DNA of 64,000 bases, taken from assembly GCA_026874595.1 (NCBI GenBank), contig CM049314.1, positions 75,410,300-75,474,299 of the forward strand, written 5' to 3'. Positions 22,561 through 34,196 of this stretch are shown here, one piece after another. The stretch is from Sipunculus nudus. Its lineage: Eukaryota; Annelida; Sipuncula; Golfingiida; Sipunculidae. The position numbers and the translations under genes are program-made. The notes below the pieces were generated by a model. That model made no database searches. It saw only the letters and a list, made by a program, of their open reading frames with translations, and had not been told where the DNA came from. Within the stretch, counting starts at the first letter, position 1. Each line of letters starts with the position of its first letter.

Positions 22561-23435
22561 AACTGTAGAAACTGTCCAGCCAAATTGTCCAATATTTCAG
22601 AGAAATAATCCCGTTAACAATCTTTCTCAAGCTTGTTCGAATGGTTCAAGTTTGATGATTTTAGTCTGAGCTACAGGAAGTTGAATTTAGTCATTTGTCC
22701 AATCTCAAAAATGGCTGGAGCTATCATCACTAAATTTTATGCCAATAATGGTAATATGAGTCATATCTAATATTGAGGTATCGGTGGCGCCTCCTGCATC
22801 GGCCTTTTTTGTACAGTGGTCATCAGTGCCTGTATCGTACTGACAGCTACAAAAAACTTCTTCTCTGAAACCATACAGCCAAATTGTTCAATATCGCACA
22901 GAAATGATCCTCGGGTAGTGCTTTCTGAAGTTTGTTCAAATGGTCTCAGTTCAGTGACTTTTGGCTGAGTTATGGGAAGCTGAATTTAGTAATATGCCAT
23001 AACAGCCCATTTTAGCTCAGTAGCTACAAAGATCTTCTCAAAAACCACTGGGCCAAATTCTTAAATCTCATACATTAATTATCTTTAGAAGTTGAATATT
23101 CAAATTTGTTCAAATGGTTTTGGTTCAGTGCTTTTTGGCTGAGTTCTGGGTAGCTGAATTTAGCCATTTCGCTGTATTTTCCGATATGAGTTATAAACCT
23201 GCAAAACGTTTTTTGACTGACGCCACTGAGGTCAATTTGTTTAATATTTTACAAGAATAATCCCCTGAATAATTCTTATAATAATTGTCTTTTCTGGTTT
23301 TTTATGGGTATATAAAGACGGTTGTACATGGATTATAAATAATGGTTTCCACATTCAACTTAATTCAAGATTTTGCCATCAGTGAAATGTATCTGTATTT
23401 TATATTTGCATTCATTATGCATCTGTAGTAATTTT
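22561..23435 (+). mobile_element. U1 core fragment (head and tail missing)
   Basis: It contains the U1 words CTGTCCAGCCAAATTGTCC, ATGGCTGGAGCTATCATCAC, a GGTGGCGCC site (about 22785) and TTTGTTCAAATGG units. It is cut by the next U1 head at 23436. Confidence 0.55.
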
Positions 23436-25920
23436 TAGCGAACTTGTGACCTAATGTGATTGTGTGGCAGCGTCCGTCATCCGTCGTCTGCAAGTTTACC
23501 CATACTATTTCGAAAAAGACTGGAGCTAGCATCATGAAATTTAATGCAAAAAATCAGCCATCTGAAACTCTACAGAGATTTCATAAATAAAAAAGCTAAA
23601 AAACCTTTAAAAATCTTCTTCTCCGAAACGGTCATGCCAAATTGTTCAATATTTTACAGAAATAATATTTCATACCATCTCTCTCAAGTTTGTTTGAATG
23701 GTTCAAGTTTGGTGAATTTAGGCCGAGTTACAGGAATTTGAACCTAGTCATCTGTCTAAAAAAGCATACTAAAATGACAGTTTCAGAAACAGCCAGAGCT
23801 GTCATCACCAAAAATTTTATGCCAGTGTTGTTCACGAGTCATATGAAATTCAGGTATAGGTGGTGCCACCTGCATTGACCTTTTTTGTACGGGGGTCATT
23901 GGTCATCTGTACATTAACCCATAAGGAATAGCTGGAGCTACCATCCCTAGATTTTATGTAATAATCTGTCTTAAATACTGAAAGCTGAAAAACCTTTTAA
24001 GTCTTCGATCTGCTTGTAAATGGTCCAGCCAAATTGTTCACTTTTTTACGGAAAAGATCAAAGAGGCAAGCCTTCTCAAGTTTGTTCAAATGGTTTGCAT
24101 TTGATGAATTTTTGTGGAGTTACACGAATTTGAATAGTCATTTGGCCAAGTAAGCATACTGACATTAAAATCTCAGAAATAACAAAAGCTAGCATTACCA
24201 AGTATTGTGCAAATGTTGGTCACATGACTCATATTTGAAGTCACAGATTTTGTGGTGCACCTACATTGACCTGTTTTTTTATGTGCTAAAATGCATAATT
24301 TTAGCCTCTTTCAGCTTAGAATGTTTATGATGAAACTGTCAAGTTGAATCATTCAATTTTCAAAAGAATTATCCTAGGACATGGTTCTTTCAATCATATC
24401 AGAAAAGCTTAAGTTGGTCTTCTGGCCATTATTATGTCAATTTCAAAGTGAGGACCGCAAAACTGTTCTTCTACAAAATTATTGTTTCAATTATAACTTC
24501 TGTAACGTTGCACAAAAATTATTCTTCGGTGGCCTTTGTTCAAGTTTACTTGAATGATTTTTGGCAGAATTATTGGACCTGAACAGAAGAACTGCATTTT
24601 TTATTATTCTAGATATTTTGATAAAAAGTTTATGAATATGTCAGCTTGAAAAAAAGCATTTTAGCCAAAATCATTCAGTATGTGTCAACAGAATTACCTA
24701 CAGGCCAAGATTGTGTCTGTATCTTTAAATAGGTTGAGAAACTGCCAACTGTATCAGATTTGGCAACAGATCAAGGGTTCATTTAGTGCAGCCAAATATA
24801 GGTCAAGAGTTCAATCAGTGCAGCCAAGCACAAAACATGTGATCCCTTCATGGGTGACATGTGAACACCTCATGGGCACCATGTGATTACCTCATGGGTG
24901 TCATGGCCTTAGGGCTGCATGTGGAGCCAATCTGTGAGCTTATGCAATGGTGTGGCTACTATTTCAGATTTGGCAACAGGCCAAAGGTCAGTCTGGATCT
25001 ATTTATAGTTTTGGCAGACTGCCAACTATCAGATAAGGCAACAGGTCAAGAGTTCACTCAGGGCAGCAAGGGATAGGTCAGGAGTTCACTCAGTGCAGTA
25101 GCTGCATCCTAATTTATATATCTGGCAGAATGCCCACTGCATCAGTTTTGGGACCAAAATTCAGCCTGGATCTATTTATAGCTTTGGCAGACTGCCAACT
25201 GTGTTGGATTATGCAACAGGTCAAGAGTTCACTAAGTGCACCCAGGTACAGGTCAAAAGTTCATTCAGTCTAGCCAGGTGCAAGTCATGAGTTCACTGAG
25301 TGCAGTAGCCTGAGCTAGCAAATTTGTCACAGTTCACTCGGGGTAACTGCCTTTCTTACCTAAGCCTGGTCAGCACCATGCATCAGACTCAAGGTAAGTT
25401 TGATGTATTGGCCTGATATTTTGACCTGTCTATGTGTCTTTGATGGCTTTCTTGTTCACATGACAGGTGTCGCCACCTACAATGACTTTTGCAAAGTTTA
25501 TGTGCCTGCTTCTTTCTATAGAGGAATTTGATATATCAGCCTGAAATTGGGCATATTTATACATATCGAATAGCTTTATCGTATACAAGACTGGTGGTGC
25601 CACCTTCAATAATTTTTGCATAATGTGTGTCCCTTCTTATTTCTCAGAAGGGGTTTGATATATCAGTCTGAAATTGGGAATATGTATATATCTCTTATAG
25701 CTTCGTTGTATACAAGACTGGTGGTGCCAGCTACTTTCATTTTTGTGCTGTTTACACCGATGCAAGAATTTCAGCAGTGATATGTTTGTGTAATTGTTTC
25801 TTATTCAAAATGTTTAGCACTTGCATGGTTCATATACATGAGATGTAATGGTCCAGCATTGAAGCATTATACCTGGTGTATTACCCAATGCACAGGTTCG
25901 CATTAGGCCTGTAGGCCTTG
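23436..25920 (+). mobile_element. U1 repeat, complete ends (2485 bp)
   Basis: The head TAGCGAACTTGTG (23436) and the tail CACAGGTTCGC (25891-25901) are complementary. The tail is followed by the hairpin AGGCC-TGTA-GGCCT (25905-25918 region) and ends CTTG before TTT. Inside are a GTC-rich tract after the head, the 22-bp array (24837-24902), ~32-bp GTTCACTCAGTGCAGCC units (24780-25340) and U1 core words. No protein is encoded. The architecture fits a Helentron-associated (HINE/pearl-like) element. Confidence 0.6.
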
Positions 25921-27655
25921 TTTCAATTTTTTAATGATTTTTTATCTCTATTTTTGAGACTTTTAAAGAAGCGATCATCTGTTAACAGGGCACAAATCAT
26001 TATGACTCGACCTAGAATCTTCTACCTTGACATCCAGAGAGGTCCATGAAAAGTTGTCTTGGAAACCTGAAATTAGGTCTCTATTACCCATATTCTCCAA
26101 GCTGTGGGGCATATAAGCACCGCTCAGAATAATTGAAAATTTGATACCAAAGCAGGGCACAAATCATAACTATTTGATCGAGAATCTTCTTTCTTGACAT
26201 CCTGAGAGTTCCTCAGAGTTCTCCTCAGAAACCTGAATTGAAGTCACTGTGACCTATATTATCTGAGTTTCAGGCCATGTTTGAGCACCCAGAAATAATG
26301 CAAAATACACACAAATTGCCAGATTCCTCAGGAACAGCTGGATGGATTGTCATCAAATTTGATGTGCTTATGGGTCTTGATGAACTTGAGCTAATATGCA
26401 AGAACAATGATGCCACCTACATTATCTTAATTTGTTTGCTGTGCAAGGACATATTGTCAACATGCCAGTTGGCTGAGTGTCATCACCCATGGGTCCCTTA
26501 TTAAGCATTTTTTTTATATTTTTGAAACCTTTAAAGATGTGGTTGTCTGTTAACAGGGCACAAATCATAACCACTGTACCTCGAATCTTCTTACTTGAGA
26601 TCCAGTGAGGTCTATGAAAAATCTTCTTGGAAACCTGAAATTAGTGTCCCTTTACCCATATTCTCCAAGCTGTGGGGCTTATAAGTACCCCCCCCCCCCT
26701 AATAAATGAAACTTTGATACCAAAGCAGGACACAAATCATAACCATTGGAACTAGAATCTTCTAATTAGACATCCAGGGTGGTCCATGAAAAGTCTCCTT
26801 GGAAACATGAAATTAGGTCTCTTTTTCTCATATTCTCAAAGTTATGCAGCTCAGAATTACCCCCAGAATAATTAAAAGTTTTTTTATAAAAGCTCCAGTA
26901 TCTGAACCACTAATGCATTGATTGCTAGATTTTTTTGTATGCATATTGATCATGGAGTGTTTCATCAGTTCCTGCAGACTGGTGTTGCCACCTGGATTTT
27001 TTCTAATTTTTAAGCATTTTTTCTCTATTTTTGAAACCTTTAAAGATGTTGATGTCTGTTAACAGGACACAAAGCATAAACACTGTACCTAGATTCTTCT
27101 CACTTATCATCCTTAGAGTTCCTCAAAAGTTCTCTTCAGAAATTCGGGATAAGGTCACTGTGACCCATATTCTCACAGGCCTGAGTTACAGGCCATTTTT
27201 GAGCACCCCAGAAATAATGAAAATTCATGCAAATTGCCAGATTCCTCAGGAACTGCTGAATGGATTGTCATCAAATTTGGTGTGCTTATGGGTCTTGATG
27301 AACTTGAGTAACTAAAAAAGCATGGACTAAGATGCTTTCTACATTTTCATAACTAGTTGCCTGTGCAAGGACATATTGTCAACATGTCAGTCGGCTGAGC
27401 GTAATGATCCATGGGTCACTTGTTGTTAGTTTCTGCAGACTGGTGGAGCCACCTATTTTTTTTTTAAGTTTACGTATTTTTCTCTATTTTTGAGTTATAT
27501 AAATACAGACACAATCTTGGCCTGTTGGTTAATCTGTTTGATGCTTCAGTTGAATGGGTTTATACTACCATTCAGATGATGAAATTTCCTTTTGCGAATC
27601 TCTTCCCAGTCAGCTGAGTGTCATGATCCATAGTTCACATGGGTCACATATTCTT
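25921..27655 (+). repeat. Cluster of U2 core units and three U2 tails
   Basis: The U2 unit word GGGCACAAATC recurs near 25988, 26155, 26555, 26720 and 27063, each followed by a CTAGAATCTTC-type word. U2 tails lie at 26470-26500, 27391-27422 (ends ATGGGTCACTTG) and about 27608-27655. No head is present, so these are stacked 5'-truncated copies. An 11-C run lies near 26690. Confidence 0.55.
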
Positions 27656-27834
27656 ATATATATGTTATACTTGAAATTTTTTGTCAAATTTATAAACTTG
27701 AAAAAAAATTTGATGTAATAAAGAATTAAATGAGGATCTGATGCAAACATGTGTTCATTATTATTCCTGCCTCAGTAGTCAGTAGAATATTGGGAATTAA
27801 AGTGATTTTGTTTTTCCATATCTCTGCCTGTTTT
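27656..27834. other. AT-rich intron sequence
   Basis: No feature seen. Confidence 0.4.
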
Positions 27835-28150
27835 TAGCAAACCTGTGGGTTTATTTAATGGTGCAGCTTTGTTTGTCGTCTGTCCACTGTCATCCATCAC
27901 TGTCATCTGTATGTTAACCCATACAATATCAGGAATGGCTTGACCTTGCATCATCAAATTTTACACCAGCATTGGTCCCATGATCAACTTTTGACCTTTG
28001 AAGATATGAGCAATTTTTACCTAAATCAAATGTACAGATGGACACCACACAACAACAATTGCAAATGGCACCACCACTCTTACACACAAGATTGAGGTAT
28101 CCAAGATCTATAAACATGCATAGTTTCAGGCCAATACCGCAAATTACACC
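27835..28150 (+). mobile_element. U1 head fragment
   Basis: The head TAGCAAACCTGTGGG is followed by a GTC/ATC-rich tract and GTTAACCCATACAATATC. The downstream core is lost after about 300 bp. Confidence 0.5.
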
Positions 28151-28848
28151 TGAGAAAATGGGTTTAATTCATTCTTTAAAAACAGGCAGGTAGGTGGCGC
28201 ATTGTGCTAACCTGTCTAGTCTACAAGAAAACTCTCCAAGATGGATGCTTTGGCAGATACTCTTGACCCCCATTGGATCTGCTATCACTTTTCAACTACT
28301 TATAACAGTTTGCAGGTTCCTGCATTTGACTTTTCTGTATGGAATGTATTATATATAAAAAATGCAATTTAGCTGAGTATCATGACCCATGGGTCACTTC
28401 TTCTCTTATTCAGATGTGGCTCACCTATCCGGAGGTAACAACAGCTTGCTTGTTATCAACCTACCCCAGCTGGAGTTCCATCCTGGCTAGCATGCATACA
28501 AGAAATAATTCGGCAAGTACACTAAAAGCCATTCCAAAAGCTTGTTAAAGTCGTCTTTACACCAGTTTTATATTAAGATGCCAATATAGCTCAAATTTCT
28601 GATATTTTCAAGCAGTTGGACACAATGGTAAACTAATTGATAACCAGAAAAATCAATTTGTCAGTTAGGGAATAATGCTGACAAATCTTCTAATGCTTTA
28701 GTGCCTACTTTAATTCAAAACCCTCAAGTGGAAATGATCATAAATAAACCCGATACAAACTGTGCTTGATGTAGACATGTGTCTATTCATGACAGGATTT
28801 GTTGCAGATTACTTCTATACGGGTGAAAGAATGGACAGTATTCAGTTT
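28151..28848 (+). other. Intron with a U2 tail at 28367-28398
   Basis: The U2 tail (AGCTGAGTATCATGACCCAT then GGGTCACTT) is clear. From 28399 to 28848 I see no repeat or gene. Confidence 0.45.
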
Positions 28849-29157
28849 TAGCTCAGCTGACCTTCAGTCGTACTCAATTATAGCAATCACTCTTTGAATC
28901 TTTGTTAACAAGGCACAAATCATAACAACTGAACCTAGAATCATCTAAATAAACATCCATGGAGGTTCATAAAAATCTCCTTGGAAACCTGAAATTATAT
29001 CACAGCAACATATATCCTTTGACTGATCGGACATGTTTGGGCAACACAAAACCTGTATCTCAATAATGAATTCATATATTGCCATGAATCTTGCCATGAA
29101 TATTGCTTATGACCAGTTTTATCAGTTAACAAAAAATGATGACAGCATCTGTATTTT
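28849..29157 (+). mobile_element. U2 repeat, 3' truncated by U1
   Basis: The head TAGCTCAGCTGACC is partly decayed in its second arm. The core words AAGGCACAAATCATAAC and CTAGAATC follow. U1 starts at 29158. Confidence 0.5.
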
Positions 29158-29620
29158 TAGTGAACATGTCAGCTTCTGCGATGGTGCAGCGTTGTCAGTC
29201 CGCCATCCACTGTCGTCCATACTTAGACCTAAGCTATCTCAGAAACATTCAGAGCTAGCAGCTCCAGATCACTTGTAAGAATCAAAAACATATCAATTGA
29301 GCTTATTTTTTTTGGTTACTGCATTTACTTTGATTTTTTGGGGAAAAGCTAAAAACATTTACAAATTTTCTTCTCCAAAACTGTCAAGCCAACCTGTCCA
29401 ATATTTCACAGAAATACTCACAGAAATAATCTCTCCCATTTAAAAAAAATGGTTTCAGTTCGGTGATTTTTCGCCTAGTTACAGGAAATTGAACTTTGTC
29501 GTCTGTCCAAAAAAACATACTAAAATTACAATCTCAGGAATGGCTGGAGCTATCATCACCAAATTTTATGCCAATGTTGGTCACCTGAGTCATAGATTAA
29601 ATTGACATATTGGTGGCGCC

Positions 29621-29773
29621 TGTTGTATAACAGACTCGGTTATACGTGAACAAACTTTAATCAGCCATCATACATACTCGAGAGCCCAGTCTCACGAGAG
29701 TCTCGTTCCGGTGTCGCATACAAACTCAGCTCTTAAACTTATCCCGTGGATTAATGCAAACAAGTACACAACA
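29621..29773 (-). repeat. 3' LTR of the gypsy-type element (153 bp)
   Basis: Plus-strand ends are TGTTGTATAAC and GTACACAACA, so TG...CA on both strands. On the minus strand the preceding purine-rich stretch AAAATGGGGGAAAATA is the likely polypurine tract. The first 39 bp (29735-29773) are repeated with one mismatch at 31616-31654. Confidence 0.85.
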
Positions 29774-29880
29774 TATTTTCCCCCATTTTAAAACAGAACG
29801 TCACAAAATTACATTACGGGTATGAGTCCTTCTGTACTAGACACACCTGTACTAGAATTACATGTATGTAAACATGTCAT
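29774..29880 (-). other. 3' untranslated part and polypurine tract of the gypsy-type element
   Basis: Between the integrase stop and the LTR. Contains no further coding sequence. Confidence 0.6.
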
Positions 29881-31287
29881 TTACAATTCCACATAGTCAC
29901 TTAAATAACGAGGAGGTCTGCGCGATCTCCGAGGACGTCCACCATGCACAGCAGGTTGCGGTGTGGTGGCAGGCTCATCACCAAACATGTCGAAAAGTAG
30001 ACCGGTGTCCGATGAATCAGAAGTTGTGGTTGTAGGTACACATCGCCTTGCATTCCAAACAGTGCCATCTACGAGTCTGTATGTCGAAGGTCCTACCTGC
30101 TGATGAATTTGTTTGGGATCTGACAAGACTGGAGACAGTTTGTGCTGCTGGAAAGTCCGCTTAAGCCTAACATAATCACTGGACTTTAGTTTTGGAGTTT
30201 TCGCTCTAGGTTTCCGGTCTGTATACTGTTTGGTTTTCTTTTGATGTTTGGCAATATCCTCAGCTTTGTCAGTGATTTGCTGAGGGACTGGTTCTTGGGG
30301 TGTTAACTTTTCTAATGGCAATTTAATTTTCCTACCAATCATTAACTCAGCGGGAGTTTGTTGCGTTAGAGCATGTGGTGTAGCTTTATAGGTCTGAAGA
30401 ATGGTTTGTATGATATCTTTGAGGTTTCTTCCCTCCGCTAAGCCGGTTTTCAGTCCATCTTTAATCATACGATTGAAGCGTTCCACCGCGCCTGTACACT
30501 GTGGGTTGTATCGAGCAGTGAGGTGGTGCTCTATCCCCAGGGACTGCAAGTAGCCTTGAAACTCATGAGATGTGAACTGTGGGCCATTATATGTGACCAC
30601 AGTATTTGGTAGGCCCCATCTGGTGAACAGATTATTCAAGATTGACAGGATTGTGTTCGAAGTAACAGTACTTGTTGTGGCGATTTCTGGCCATTTCGAG
30701 TGCATGTCATGCACAACGACGAGAAAACATTCACTGAAAGGTGCAGCTTTAATTTCTCCAAATATGTCCATTTGGATCTTTTGCCAAGGGAGTTGTGGCC
30801 ATGTAATTTGTTGAACAGGAGGCTGAACAGGTTTGTGAGCTTTGTTGCTGATAGCACAAGCTTCACAGTGTTGTACATGTGCTTCGATATGAGAGTCTAA
30901 CTTAGGCCACCAGACTGCCTCGCGACAACGCTGTTTCATGCGCACAATTCCTGGATGGCCTTCATGGGCCATGGCTAGCACTCTTTGGTATAGCGATTGT
31001 GGTATAACTGCTTTTGTGCCCCTTGCCAGGCAATATGTATTCCACACAGACAATTCATTTTTCACATGCTGATAGGGTTTCAAGTCAACAGAAACGGTTT
31101 TTGGCCATCCCTCAATTATGTACTGTCTAACCTGTTGAAAAACAGGATCTGCCTCTGAAGCAGCTTGTAATTTGGATGGCATGACTAACGATGTGTCGAT
31201 TTGCAGAATGTCCGCATCATTCACAGCTTGCACACACTCCGTTGATTGTATTTCCAAACTTGGCAGATGCACCAATCGACTGAGCAT
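29881..31287 (-). pseudogene. Gypsy-type integrase (and end of RNase H), catalytic Asp lost
   Basis: A 468-codon minus-strand frame. It opens with the end of the RNase H/connection region (MLSRLVHLPSLE). The zinc-binding region follows (HEGHPGIVRMKQR...CEAC), then the catalytic core: first Asp at residue 174 (QMDIFGE), TYNGPQFTS with Tyr233, and Glu269 in VERFNR. Tyr233 (codon at 30589-30591) stands where the second catalytic Asp is expected, exactly 35 residues before the Glu. The C-terminus is basic (RRSRRPPRYLSDYVEL). The Asp to Tyr change should abolish strand transfer. The true frame begins further upstream, before the frameshift near 31385. Confidence 0.88.
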
Positions 31288-31615
31288 GTCTGGACCACAG
31301 TTTTTGTGACCTGGTGTGTACTCAACGTGGAAATTGTACTGGTGAAGTCTGTCTGACCATCGGTAGATACGTAGTGGTTTATGCCCTCAGATGAACCTGT
31401 TGTATCTAAGAGTGTAGTGAGGGCTTGGTGGTCTGTACGCAAAGTGAAGAGACGCCCATAGAGCAGTATATGCCAGTGCTCACAAGCAAAGACACAGGCT
31501 AAGGCTTCGCGTTCTCCGGTGGAGTATTTGGGCTCTGTAGGCGACAGAGTCCTGGAAGCAAACGCGACTGGATGTTCAACACACCCCACTTTCTGAGACA
31601 ATACAGCTCCCAGGG
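31221..31615 (-). pseudogene. Gypsy-type RNase H, truncated and frameshifted
   Basis: Minus strand. Recognisable motifs are HPVAFASRTLSPTEPKYST, EREALACVFACEHW and TDHQALTTLL, typical of Ty3/gypsy RNase H. The first catalytic region and all of RT are deleted: coding starts abruptly next to 39 bp of LTR. A frameshift near 31383-31392 puts the continuation (IYRWSDRL, FHVEYTPGHKN) into the frame of the integrase entry. Confidence 0.82.
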
Positions 31616-32489
31616 AAACTTACCCCGTGGATTAATGCAAACAAGTACACAACAGCGCAATCTGCACCAACCTTTCTTTATACAGGGGTTATAGCTTCCT
31701 GTATCATACCGAGGGCTGCAAAACAATTCTTCTCTGAAACCATATGGAAAAATTGTTTAATATCACACACAAATAATCCTAGGGTAGTGCAATCTGAAGT
31801 TTGTTCAAAAGGTTCCTGTTCAGTGACTTTTGGCTGAGTGAAGGGAAGCTGAATTTAGTCATATGCAATAACCACCAATTTTAGCTCAGTGGGTACAAAG
31901 ATCTTTACAAAAAACACTCGGAGAAATTCCTAAATATCACACATTAATTATTCTCAGATGCTGATATTTCAAGTTTTTTCCAAATGGCCTTGGTTCAGTG
32001 ATTTTGGCTGAGTTATTGGAAGCTGAACTTAGCTAATTTGCTAGATCTTCCTATATGAGTGCTAAACCTGCAGAACGTTTTTCAGCTTAGGTCACTGAAG
32101 CCAAATTGTTTAAAAATTTTTACAAGAATAATCCCCAGAATAATTCTTATAATAATTGTCTTTTATGGTTCAACATGAAGGATTTTTTTTTTTTGCTGAA
32201 TTATGGAGATTGAATAGAGTCATTTTACCATATATGTTAGCTGTGTGAAGCAATTACATCTTGCCTGGCACCACTTTATCAGCATCTATTACGTCATGCC
32301 ACTAGACATTTAGATTTCAGGTAATCTGTTGTTAATATTGACAATGATAGCTTTTAAAAACTTTTAGTAAATTTAGATTTTTTTTATTTAAATTAATCAT
32401 CATACCAGAAATGTTAACAATAATGGGTATTCAGCTCTCTGTGGCTATACAAAGACAGCTCTACATGGATTATAAATAACTCAGTTTTG

Positions 32490-32712
32490 GAATATTGTCA
32501 GAGAGATGTATCTGATGTATACGGGGACGTTGGTTGTAGTCTTGCATCGCAAGGAATGATACTCAAATTCCATATGTATCAGGTGGTTGGGATGCCTCTG
32601 AAGTCTGGGTGCGACCTATATAATGGACTTTTCCTGAAACTAAACTTGAACGGCTATTCCCCAGGGGGTTCCTAAAAGTCAGGGTGCAACTTGTAATAAG
32701 GATGCGACTTCT
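32490..32712 (+). mobile_element. Small MITE-like insert in U1
   Basis: Neighbouring U1 copies (18130-18240, 23330-23430) lack this stretch. Its ends carry imperfect inverted repeats (GACGTTGG near the left end, CCAACGAC near the right end) with TA at the borders. Inside are two direct words, AAGTCTGGGTGCGAC and AAGTCAGGGTGCAAC. No coding. The class is uncertain. Confidence 0.4.
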
Positions 32713-32816
32713 CCAACGACTTTTACAGTATAATTTTGCCTTCAGTATGCATGCATCTGTAATAATTTTTCATATATTCATAATTTCTTAGGTGAGGCCA
32801 CCTACCCTCCTATTTT

Positions 32817-33240
32817 TAGCTCAGCTGAGTGTAAGTTAACTGAGGTTTAGGAATGGTGCTTTGTCTGTCGTCCGTCCGGGCGGCCAGACATCCGTTAGCA
32901 GGGCACAAATCGTAACTGCTGGTCCTAGAAACTTCTCAGTGAACATCCAAGAAGGTCAATAAAAAATCTCCTTGAATACCTGAAATTAGGTCACTGTGAC
33001 CTATATCCTTTGAGCTATGGGGCTTGTGGTACCCCTTGGAATAATACAAAATTTAGAACAAAACCTGCAATATCTTTATTATTAATGCATGATTTGTCAT
33101 GAATTTTGCCTTGAATATTGATCATCACCAGTTTTGTCAGTTCCTTAAAAGCGGTGGCGCCACCTGTATTTTTCCTGATTTTAACAAATGATGTTATAAT
33201 TTTTTTTACTATAAACTGACAGCTATCATGTCTGTTTCTC
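32817..33240 (+). mobile_element. U2 repeat, 3' truncated
   Basis: The head TAGCTCAGCTGAGTGTAAG has a decayed second arm. A GTCTGTCGTCCGTCC tract follows, then GGGCACAAATCGTAAC, and a GGTGGCGCCACC palindrome lies at about 33153. Tail not found. Confidence 0.55.
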
Positions 33241-34039
33241 AGCTGTGATTACATCTATTGTCCCAAAATCTGGTGTGTTTGGTGATCACAAGTGAATGCC
33301 CTATAGTAATCACCTTGTCTGTCTGTCTGTCTTTTCTATCTGTCTGTCTCTCAAAACTGTCCATCCACACAAATTTGTTACCAGAGGATAACTCCAGGTT
33401 TGATTTACATATAGATTTCAAACTTGACTTACATATAGGCCACCACTATAGCAAGAACCTGTATGATTTTTTGTTCAGGAGGTCAAAGGTCAAGGTCACA
33501 GGACTCACTTATTTAAAAAGATCATGGCTGCATTTTATGCTAAGCTTTTTATCCCTAACTTTCCATCTTGTGCATTAAGCTGACTTGCCACTACGGAGAG
33601 AGCATAAATGAATTGTGGGTCACAAGGTCAAAGGTCAAGGTCACAATGGCCATCTGTTCACAAATTAGTTTCCAGATGATAACTCCAGTTAAGTTGACAT
33701 CATCAGCATTGGTTTCAAACTTAAATTATATATGGCTCATCACTTAAGTAAGAACTGTGTTGATTTTGGGGACCAAAGGTCAAGGTCACATGACCCATTT
33801 CTTTAAAAAGAATGTGCATGCATTTCAAGCCAAACTTTCTATGACACACCTTCATACTTCAAGATATAGCTAACTTGCCAATAGGGGAATATTCTATTTG
33901 ATTTTTGGGTCATAGGTTCAAAGGTCAAGGTCACAGGGCCAATCCATTCACAAATTAGTTTATGGATGATAATTCTGCTTTGGATAGACAGATTGGCTTC
34001 AAACTTGATTTATTAATGACCCACCATTTAAGAAAATAC
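33241..34039 (+). mobile_element. U5 repeat core with CTGT microsatellite and AGGTCA clusters
   Basis: A (CTGT)n tract lies at about 33312-33350. Core units with GGTCAAAGGTCAAGGTCA occur at about 33480 and 33629, with related forms at about 33773 and 33907, in units of about 290 bp. Words such as TTCAAACTTGACTTATATATG match 16550-16580. Head and tail are not clear. Confidence 0.5.
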
Positions 34040-34042
34040 ATT

Positions 34043-34196
34043 GCTTGCCGGAAATCTCCGATTTCGGCAAGCTGATTGGTCAGTCCCAGATGTTTGTTGC
34101 TTGCTGGAAATCTTCGATTTTGGCAAGTTAGTTGGTTTGTTGCATATATCTGTCTGTCTGTTTATTGCTTGCCGGAAATCTTCGATTTCTGCAAGC
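34043..34196 (+). repeat. Three tandem U4 hairpin heads
   Basis: Each has the form GCTTGCYGGAAATC-TYC-GATTTYGGCAAGC: a 13-bp stem with one bulged G and a 3-base loop. They are separated by 26-38 bp of GTCTGT-rich or unrelated sequence. Confidence 0.75.

Larger units (their letters stand above)
29621..31654 (-). mobile_element. Ty3/gypsy-type LTR retrotransposon, internally deleted
   Basis: On the minus strand it has, in order: the first 39 bp of an LTR (31616-31654), a direct jump into RNase H coding sequence, integrase, a polypurine tract, and a complete 153-bp 3' LTR (29621-29773). The rest of the 5' LTR, gag, protease and RT are gone. Flanks GCGCC (29616-29620) and GCGCA (31655-31659) form a 5-bp target-site duplication with one mismatch. 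The uninterrupted U1 copies show the joined site, which confirms the borders. The domain order RNase H then integrase fits the Ty3/gypsy group. Confidence 0.88.
29158..32816 (+). mobile_element. U1 repeat interrupted by a gypsy-type element and a MITE-like insert
   Basis: The head TAGTGAACATGTCAGC is followed by the GTC-rich tract. The core resumes after the 29621-31654 insertion with the expected U1 continuation (CTGCACCAACCTT then a TTTGTTCAAA core at about 31800) and runs to about 32810. The interruption lies inside the GGTGGCGCC palindrome. A second insert lies at about 32490-32712. Tail not found; U2 starts at 32817. Confidence 0.55.

Noticed and set aside
28339-28548. Possible exon after CTTATTCAG at about 28410
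   Set aside because: The acceptor-like site is plausible, but the frame starts in a U2 tail, there is no matching donor or phase with neighbouring exons, and no domain is visible.
30572-30900. Plus-strand and offset minus-strand frames within the gypsy integrase
   Set aside because: Shadows of the genuine minus-strand integrase, with no family motifs.
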